Under the pieces are notes generated by a model. The model ran no database searches. It was not told the DNA's origin and saw only the letters and a list, made by a program, of their open reading frames with translations. The position numbers were made by a program, and so were the translations under genes. A stretch of 11,036 nt of DNA from JASFBA01 sp036172265 (GTDB lineage Bacteria; Chloroflexota; Chloroflexia; DTKN01). The stretch spans positions 1 through 11,036 of the forward strand of contig JASFBA010000114.1 in NCBI GenBank assembly GCA_036172265.1, read 5' to 3'. Positions 6,476 to 11,036 of this stretch are shown in pieces (the first letter of the stretch is position 1; each line of letters opens with the position of its first letter).

Positions 6476-7198
6476 ATGGTGGAAGAACTGGACGCCCTGG
6501 AAGAGGTGCTGGGACTGGTCTTTCGGGACCGTTCTCTTCTTTTCCAGGCCTTGGTGCATCGTTCCTATTTGAACGAGAACCCTGACAGTCGCCTGATCTC
6601 CAACGAGCGGTTAGAATTTCTGGGCGATGCCATCCTGGATGCCTTGGCGGCCGAATTTTTGTTTCTGCGGTATCCGGAGAAGGAGGAAGGCGAACTAACG
6701 CTTTTGCGCTCGGCGCTGGTGCGGACGGAGACGCTGGCCGGTTTTGCTCAGCAACTGGGCCTGGGGCGTTTCCTGGTGTTGGGGCGCGGTGTGGAGGCCG
6801 AAGGAGGACGTGGCCGGCCGAGCCTTCTGGCCGCAGCCTTTGAGGCCCTTTTGGGAGCGATCTACCTGGATCAGGGGATGGAAGCGGTGCGTCGGTTTCT
6901 GCAACCCTTTTTGGAGCAGGCGGTGGGAGAAGTCTCCGGCCGGCCGCCGTTGGACTATAAAAGTGCCCTGCAGATCGAAGTGCAGGGCCAACTGGGTGTC
7001 ACTCCCCACTACCGCACGGTAGATGCCTGGGGACCGGACCACGCCCGCACTTTCCGGGTGGAAGTATGGGCCGGAGAGCGTCTGTTGGGCACAGGCGAGG
7101 GGCCCAGCAAGCAACTGGCCCAGCAGGAAGCGGCGCGCCTGGCCCTGGAACAGTTGCAGGGGGGTAGCCCTGGCTTCAGTCTGGGTGTCCGGGGCTAG
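6476..7198 (+). CDS. rnc: Ribonuclease III
   Basis: Cuts double-stranded RNA, including ribosomal precursor RNA, as a homodimer in the cytoplasm. The 240-residue length is normal. The catalytic domain (about 1-150) has the signature NERLEFLGDA with Glu44, Glu47 and Asp51 matching E. coli Glu38, Glu41 and Asp45. Glu123 in AFEALLGAIYLD matches E. coli Glu117. However, the residue aligned with E. coli Asp114, a metal ligand, is Ala120. The double-stranded RNA-binding domain (about 158-228) ends with KQLAQQEAA, the usual KKxAxQxAA helix. I chose ATG 6476 because AGGAGAGGA lies 7 bases upstream and homology begins there; the frame is open upstream for another 65 codons, but that part is repeat sequence. 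It probably heads a unit with the two genes that follow, the next starting 22 bases downstream. Confidence 0.95.
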   Translation: MVEELDALEEVLGLVFRDRSLLFQALVHRSYLNENPDSRLISNERLEFLGDAILDALAAEFLFLRYPEKEEGELTLLRSALVRTETLAGFAQQLGLGRFLVLGRGVEAEGGRGRPSLLAAAFEALLGAIYLDQGMEAVRRFLQPFLEQAVGEVSGRPPLDYKSALQIEVQGQLGVTPHYRTVDAWGPDHARTFRVEVWAGERLLGTGEGPSKQLAQQEAARLALEQLQGGSPGFSLGVRG

Positions 7199-7220
7199 GG
7201 CAACGGTTGCAGGAGGAAGA

Positions 7221-8135
7221 ATGAACTTCTCGCTTTCGACGATGTGGTGGGGTGAGGAGGATGAAGCCGAGGCCCTCTCCCTATGGGCCCAGAGGACCCG
7301 GGAGTTGGGCTTGACCGCCGTGGAATTAGAGTATCGCCGGTCGGTGGCCGGCCTGTCGCACCTGCGTCGGGTGCTGGCCGAGTACGAACTGCGCGTAAGC
7401 AGCGTGCATGCCCCTTTTCCCCGCCCGGAGGCGGAAGGCGATCCGCTCCAACTGGCCGACCTGGCGGCAGAGGACGAGGAGGCCCGGCGTTATGCCGAAT
7501 ATCTGGTGGCCCGCACGTTGGAGGAAGCGTCCCGCTGGGGGGCCGGGGTTGTGGTGTTGCATGCTGGGAATATCCAGAGGCTGCGTCCGCTGGAGGGGGA
7601 ATTGGTCGCTCTCTGTCGGGCCGGCCGGAAAGATGGGGAATTCCGACGGTTATGGGAAGAGCTGCGCCGCCTCCGCTTCGTCGAGGCACCGCGCCACCTG
7701 GAGCGGGTGCGTCAGGCGCTGGGCCGGCTGGCCGGCCGGGCCCGGGACCTGGGGGTGGTGATCGCCCTGGAGAATCGGGCCGACTATCGGGACCTGCCCT
7801 CTCCGGAGGAAATGGGAATGTTTCTGGAAGAATTTGGCCCGGAAGTGGGTTTCTGGTACGATGTCGGCCATGCCTACCGCTTGGAGGTGCTGGGCTTTTA
7901 CCCGCAAGAAGTCTGGCCGAAGCGTTATGGAGGGCGGCTGGTGGGGGTGCACCTGCACGATAGCCTGGAGTTGAGCGACCATCGTCCACCGGGGATGGGG
8001 GAGGTGCCCTTCGGTCGGCTACTTTCCCTCCTTCCGGCCCAGGGGCTGCGGGTGCTGGAGGTGCAGAAGGGGTACACCTCGGAGGCGTTGTCCCGGGGGC
8101 TAGACCTTTTGCGCGCTATGGAGGTGCTGCCGTGA
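7221..8135 (+). CDS. Sugar phosphate isomerase/epimerase-like TIM-barrel protein
   Basis: A 304-residue protein of the xylose isomerase-like/AP endonuclease family 2 TIM-barrel superfamily. Members bind divalent metals at the barrel mouth and act as sugar isomerases, epimerases or, less often, endonucleases. Likely ligands appear in strand order: Glu35 (AVELEY), His63 (SVHAPF), His114 (LHAGN), Glu184 (ALENR), Asp214 and His217 (WYDVGHA), His244 and His246 with Asp247 (VHLHD), and Glu280 (LEVQ). The endonuclease IV family would be expected to show a more extensive tri-zinc His set, so a carbohydrate role is favoured, but the substrate cannot be told. AGGAGG at 7211-7216 precedes the ATG by 4 bases. 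Its stop overlaps the glycosyltransferase start by 4 bases (GTGA), which suggests translational coupling and perhaps a shared role in envelope sugar metabolism. Confidence 0.85.
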   Translation: MNFSLSTMWWGEEDEAEALSLWAQRTRELGLTAVELEYRRSVAGLSHLRRVLAEYELRVSSVHAPFPRPEAEGDPLQLADLAAEDEEARRYAEYLVARTLEEASRWGAGVVVLHAGNIQRLRPLEGELVALCRAGRKDGEFRRLWEELRRLRFVEAPRHLERVRQALGRLAGRARDLGVVIALENRADYRDLPSPEEMGMFLEEFGPEVGFWYDVGHAYRLEVLGFYPQEVWPKRYGGRLVGVHLHDSLELSDHRPPGMGEVPFGRLLSLLPAQGLRVLEVQKGYTSEALSRGLDLLRAMEVLP

Positions 8136-9142
8136 AAGTGATCGTGCAGATTCCGGTGTACAACGAGGAGGATACCCTGGGGCAGGTGCTCGATGCCGTT
8201 CCCCGGCAGATTCCGGGTGTGGACCAGGTGGAGACGCTCATCATAGACGACGGTTCGACCGACCGCTCAGTGGAGGTCGCTCGGGCGCATGGGGTGGATC
8301 ACATCGTTCGGCATGTCGGGAACAAGGGGCTGGCCACCGCCTTCCGCACCGGGCTGGATACTTGCCTTCGCCTGGGGGCGGATATTATTGTCAACATAGA
8401 CGGGGACAACCAGTATCCGGCCGAGGCCATCCCGGAACTGGTGCGTCCTATCCTGGAAAGCCGGGCCGACATCGTCATCGGCGACCGCCGGCCGCAGAAG
8501 GTAGCCCATTTCTCGCGGACCAAGCGCCTGCTTCAGGTGGTGGGAACGTGGGTGGTAAGGATGGCGTCGGGCGTGGAGGTGCGCGATGCTCCCAGCGGCT
8601 TCCGGGCCTACTCCAAGGAGGCCGCTTTGCGCCTGAATGTGCTCAGCCACTTTTCCTACACGGTGGAGACGGTGATTCAGGCCGGGAAGAAGGACCTTCT
8701 GATCGCCCATGTGCCGGTGGAGGCCCGGCCGGTGGCGCGGAAGTCGCGCCTGATGCGCGGGATGTGGGATTTTGTCAAGCGGCAGGGGGCGACGATCCTG
8801 CGCACCTACGTCCTATATGAGCCGCTGCGCACCTTCACCTACATCGCCTTGCCCTTTTTCCTCCTGGGGGGTATCCTGCTGGGCCGTTTCCTGATCTTTT
8901 ACATTCAGGATCCGGGCGGGGCGCAAGGGCGTTACCTCCAGTCGGTGATCATCGGTGGAGTGGCCCTGCTCCTTGGCTTTCTCATCTTCCTCTTCGGCAT
9001 CCTGGCGGACCTGGTGGCGGGCACCCGCCGGCTGACGGAGGAGGCGCTGTATCGCATCCGGAGGTTGGAGTTGGAGAGGGGGCAGGGAGAGAGCGGGGGA
9101 GCAGAAGGGAAAAGGGCTCAGGGCTCAGGTCCTGGGCCCTGA
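8132..9142 (+). CDS. Family 2 glycosyltransferase with two C-terminal membrane segments (DPM1/polyprenyl-phosphate type)
   Basis: Probably transfers a sugar from a nucleotide-sugar to a lipid or polyprenyl-phosphate carrier at the cytoplasmic face of the membrane. The GT-A domain starts at once: IPVYNEEDTL (7-16), IIDDGSTD (37-44), then the metal-binding NIDGDNQY (88-95), IGDRR (116-120) and DAPSGFRAY (152-160). Two hydrophobic segments lie at about 237-257 and 272-294, followed by a charged helical stretch. The last 20 or so residues, rich in Gly, Glu and Lys and ending GSGPGP, are low-complexity and come from an intergenic-type repeat, so the ancestral gene may have ended earlier. Start is GTG at 8132, overlapping the previous stop, with GGAGG at 8120-8124. 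The specific sugar and acceptor are unknown. Confidence 0.9.
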   Translation: MKVIVQIPVYNEEDTLGQVLDAVPRQIPGVDQVETLIIDDGSTDRSVEVARAHGVDHIVRHVGNKGLATAFRTGLDTCLRLGADIIVNIDGDNQYPAEAIPELVRPILESRADIVIGDRRPQKVAHFSRTKRLLQVVGTWVVRMASGVEVRDAPSGFRAYSKEAALRLNVLSHFSYTVETVIQAGKKDLLIAHVPVEARPVARKSRLMRGMWDFVKRQGATILRTYVLYEPLRTFTYIALPFFLLGGILLGRFLIFYIQDPGGAQGRYLQSVIIGGVALLLGFLIFLFGILADLVAGTRRLTEEALYRIRRLELERGQGESGGAEGKRAQGSGPGP

Positions 9143-9160
9143 GCCCCCAACCCTGAGTCC
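9114..9160. repeat. Palindromic repeat holding the stop codons of two converging genes
   Basis: GGGCTCAGG (9121-9129) and CCTGAGCCC (9138-9146) form a perfect 9-base stem with an 8-base loop. The left arm is doubled (GGGCTCA at 9114-9120 and 9121-9127). The right arm has a second, imperfect copy, CCCTGAGTCC (9151-9160). The plus-strand stop TGA (9140-9142) of the glycosyltransferase is in the right arm; the minus-strand stop (TCA at 9125-9127) of the hydrolase is in the left arm. It could act as a bidirectional terminator, though neither side has a T-run. Confidence 0.7.
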
Positions 9161-10876
9161 TGAAGAAGTGGGCAGAAGCAAGGCCGAGGGGTGTTCCGGG
9201 TCGTGGTAGACCTCCTGTTCGGCCACGGCCATCCGGGTGGCGGTGGCCGGCGGTTCGCCCAGTCCCAGGTTTCGGGCCCAGCGCGGGTGGGCTCCGCTGG
9301 CCACCAGCAGGCGCAGGCGGTGTCCCCGGCGGAAGCGGCAGGCCGTTGCCCACATATCCACCTCGATGCGCAGCGTTCCATCGGGCTGACGTTCCCCTTT
9401 TCCCGGTTCGATGCGGAACAGGCCATCGCAGAGGTTGATCGAGCGGCCGTTCGGATATACGTCGCACAGCCGGCCGAAGAAGTCGGTATGGGCCAGGTTG
9501 GAGCGGACGTAGAGTTGCAGCCGCACCGGGCCGATCACCTCCAGGTCGTGCTCCAGGGGCGGGGTCGTGTAGGCGAGGACGTCCGGCCGGGCTTCCAGGG
9601 GGCGATTGTCCATCGGGCCGGCCGGTGGGAAGAGGAGGCCTCCGCCCAGATTGGGGGTGGGATCGGCCGGGTCGTACCGATAACGGTCGGGCGGGGAGGG
9701 TTCGGCCGGGGGCTTCGGAGAGAGAAGGCCGTGGGGGTGCAGGAAGAGGCGTGTTGTAGGGACGGCCGGCGGCCAGGACTCTAACTCTCGACACTCGTCC
9801 GCGCCCAGGACGTAGAGGCGCACCGGGCGTTCCCGCAGACGCTCGCCCCGTCCCTTGAGGTGAGCATCGAACCAGGCCAATCCCTCGCGCAGGGCTGCTG
9901 GCACCCAGGTCAGGTCCATATGATACCAAGGGCCGATGGTCAGGTACGGGGAGTGGCCGGCCGCCCGCAGGGCTGCGTAGTCGTCCAGCAGGTCCCGCAG
10001 GAAGAGGTCGTACCAGCCGGAGATGAGGTGGACGGCCGGGCCTGTCCACCCCGGTCCGGGACGGTGATCGAGGGCCTGCCAGAAGGGGTCGTCGGCTTCC
10101 GGGCGCAGGGCACCGCTGCGATAAAAGGGAACGGCCCGGCCAATGGCAACGCGGTCGGCTTCCAGGGGTGGCAGGTAGCGGAAGGCGGGGGACAGAATCT
10201 TTTCCCGTCGTAACCAGCGTTGTCGGATCTCTTTGGGGGAACGCTCCGGGTTGCCGAGGGTATCGAGGAGGAAAAGGGCGTTGAGTGCCAGGTCCAGGGC
10301 CGGCGCACCGTCCATGTAGGCGGCCCCGTAGCCTCTGGAGAAGGCGGTGATGGGGACGAGCGCCTTCAGGCAGGATGGGGCATGGGAAGCCACCGCCCAC
10401 TGGGCGTAGCCTAGGTAACTGGCTCCCCACATTCCCAGCACCCCGTTGAACCAGGGCCGGCCGACCAGCCACTCCACCGTGGCCAACCCATCGTCTGCTT
10501 CGTAAGCCAGCGGTTCGAACCTGCCTCCCGAGTCGAAGCGCCCTCGGGCGTCTTGGATGAGGACGTGGTAGCCGCGTTCGGCAAAGCAGCCGAGCAGAAC
10601 AGTCATCCCTCGCCCCAGGTATCCCCCGGTTGCGCCTCGGCCGTAAGGGGTGCGAATCAGGATGGTGGGGTAGGAGCCGGCCGGCCGGGGGAAGTAGTGG
10701 TCGGCCCGCAATACGACGCCGTCGGGCATGGGGATGGCGATGTTCGCCTCGACATCCACTTCATATCGTGGTTCGGGCAGGCGCAGCAGTCGGGCCAGCA
10801 TTTTCCGCCGGGCGGGAAGGAGGCCGTAGGCGGCCAGGCCCAGTCCCAGGAGAGCAAAGGCATCTTTTCTCCGCAT
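9125..10876 (-). CDS. CocE/NonD-family alpha/beta hydrolase (X-Pro dipeptidyl-peptidase S15-like)
   Basis: A serine hydrolase of the group that includes cocaine esterase, alpha-amino-acid ester hydrolases and X-Pro dipeptidyl-peptidases; the natural substrate cannot be told from sequence. The alpha/beta-hydrolase domain runs from about residue 45 to 340. The family's opening IPMPDGVVLRADHYFP (48-63) is present. The triad is Ser153 in GASYLG, Asp290 in SGWYD and His319 in GPWYH. The C-terminal jelly-roll domain covers about 345-570. Length, 583 residues, is normal. A short hydrophobic stretch (about 7-20) after MRRKD with PARRK behind it could be an N-terminal membrane anchor or weak export signal; no clear cleavage site is seen. 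GAGGTG precedes the ATG at 10876. It starts 3 bases after the stop of the upstream gene, so they are probably cotranscribed. The last few residues (GSGPRT) come from the shared palindromic repeat. Confidence 0.9.
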   Translation of the reverse strand: MRRKDAFALLGLGLAAYGLLPARRKMLARLLRLPEPRYEVDVEANIAIPMPDGVVLRADHYFPRPAGSYPTILIRTPYGRGATGGYLGRGMTVLLGCFAERGYHVLIQDARGRFDSGGRFEPLAYEADDGLATVEWLVGRPWFNGVLGMWGASYLGYAQWAVASHAPSCLKALVPITAFSRGYGAAYMDGAPALDLALNALFLLDTLGNPERSPKEIRQRWLRREKILSPAFRYLPPLEADRVAIGRAVPFYRSGALRPEADDPFWQALDHRPGPGWTGPAVHLISGWYDLFLRDLLDDYAALRAAGHSPYLTIGPWYHMDLTWVPAALREGLAWFDAHLKGRGERLRERPVRLYVLGADECRELESWPPAVPTTRLFLHPHGLLSPKPPAEPSPPDRYRYDPADPTPNLGGGLLFPPAGPMDNRPLEARPDVLAYTTPPLEHDLEVIGPVRLQLYVRSNLAHTDFFGRLCDVYPNGRSINLCDGLFRIEPGKGERQPDGTLRIEVDMWATACRFRRGHRLRLLVASGAHPRWARNLGLGEPPATATRMAVAEQEVYHDPEHPSALLLPTSSGLRVGGSGPRT

Positions 10877-10879
10877 CGA

Positions 10880-11036
10880 TCACCTCGCTTTTTCTTCCAG
10901 CAAAAAGTCTACCAGCGCCTCCGCCTCCCGCAGGAGCGGCACCTTCCCCTCCCGCTGACACCGACGGATGGCCGACGAGTGCGGGATGAAGAAAAGGGGC
11001 AACTCCCCCAGCCCCAACTCCCGGAGGATGCGGCGG
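10880..11036 (-). CDS. C-terminal end of an unidentified gene, cut by the window edge
   Basis: An open minus-strand frame from the edge (first full codon at 11035) gives 51 residues ending at TGA 10880-10882. It contains LPLFFIPHSSAIRRCQREG and a helical end rich in Glu, Leu and Ala (LLREAEALVDFLLEE). The composition is that of a real protein, and the tight 3-base link to the hydrolase ATG supports it. I do not recognise the family with confidence. The pattern of a buried strand, then IPHSSAIRR and a final helix, loosely recalls the C-terminus of ParA/MinD-type ATPases, which is only a guess. Confidence 0.7.
   Translation of the reverse strand, partial: RRILRELGLGELPLFFIPHSSAIRRCQREGKVPLLREAEALVDFLLEEKAR

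Noticed and set aside
7023..7220. In-frame upstream extension of the TIM-barrel protein
   Set aside because: It overlaps the dsRNA-binding domain of rnc in another frame; ATG 7221 with AGGAGG just upstream is the clear start.
8982..10472. Minus-strand open frame of 496 codons overlapping the hydrolase gene
   Set aside because: It is the same strand as the hydrolase in another frame, with low-complexity Pro/Arg/Gly translation, while the hydrolase frame has the full catalytic triad.

Overview
The window looks like chromosomal DNA of a GC-rich bacterium (roughly 60-65% G+C by eye). My best guess is a member of Chloroflexota (Anaerolineae-like). The basis is indirect: the transketolase variant, the fabF-rnc neighbourhood, palindromic C/G-rich intergenic repeats and the CocE-type hydrolase. 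No marker gene settles it. No rRNA, tRNA, CRISPR array, transposase or phage gene was seen.

Layout. On the minus strand, right to left from 4507 to 83, a probable two-gene operon encodes a large transketolase-family enzyme (2138-4507) and, 9 bases after it, a 681-residue multi-pass membrane protein of unknown function (83-2128). In that protein a module of two membrane segments plus a soluble domain resembling bacterial PH domains appears twice. Bases 4508-4829 form a divergent promoter region. It has a good sigma70-type promoter facing each way, three TCCGAC boxes (two forming a hairpin-like dyad), and a transketolase leader that can fold into three successive hairpins. On the plus strand follow fabF (beta-ketoacyl-ACP synthase II, 4830-6071), a 404-base gene-free stretch full of inverted repeats, then rnc (RNase III, 6476-7198), a sugar-phosphate isomerase/epimerase-like TIM barrel (7221-8135) and a membrane-anchored family 2 glycosyltransferase (8132-9142). 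The last three are packed tightly enough to be one transcription unit. The glycosyltransferase converges on a minus-strand CocE/NonD-family hydrolase (9125-10876). The two reading frames overlap by 18 bases, and both stop codons lie in the arms of one palindrome. Upstream of the hydrolase, 3 bases away, is the C-terminal end of an unidentified gene cut by the window edge (10880-11036).

Functionally this is mostly housekeeping: pentose-phosphate carbon rearrangement, fatty-acid elongation, RNA processing and probable cell-envelope glycosylation. No obvious defence or mobile system is present. The points most worth a second look are the duplicated membrane protein paired with transketolase, the structured transketolase leader and TCCGAC boxes, an Ala where RNase III normally has a metal-binding acidic residue, 17 copies of the octamer GGCCGGCC, and the palindrome that stops two converging genes.
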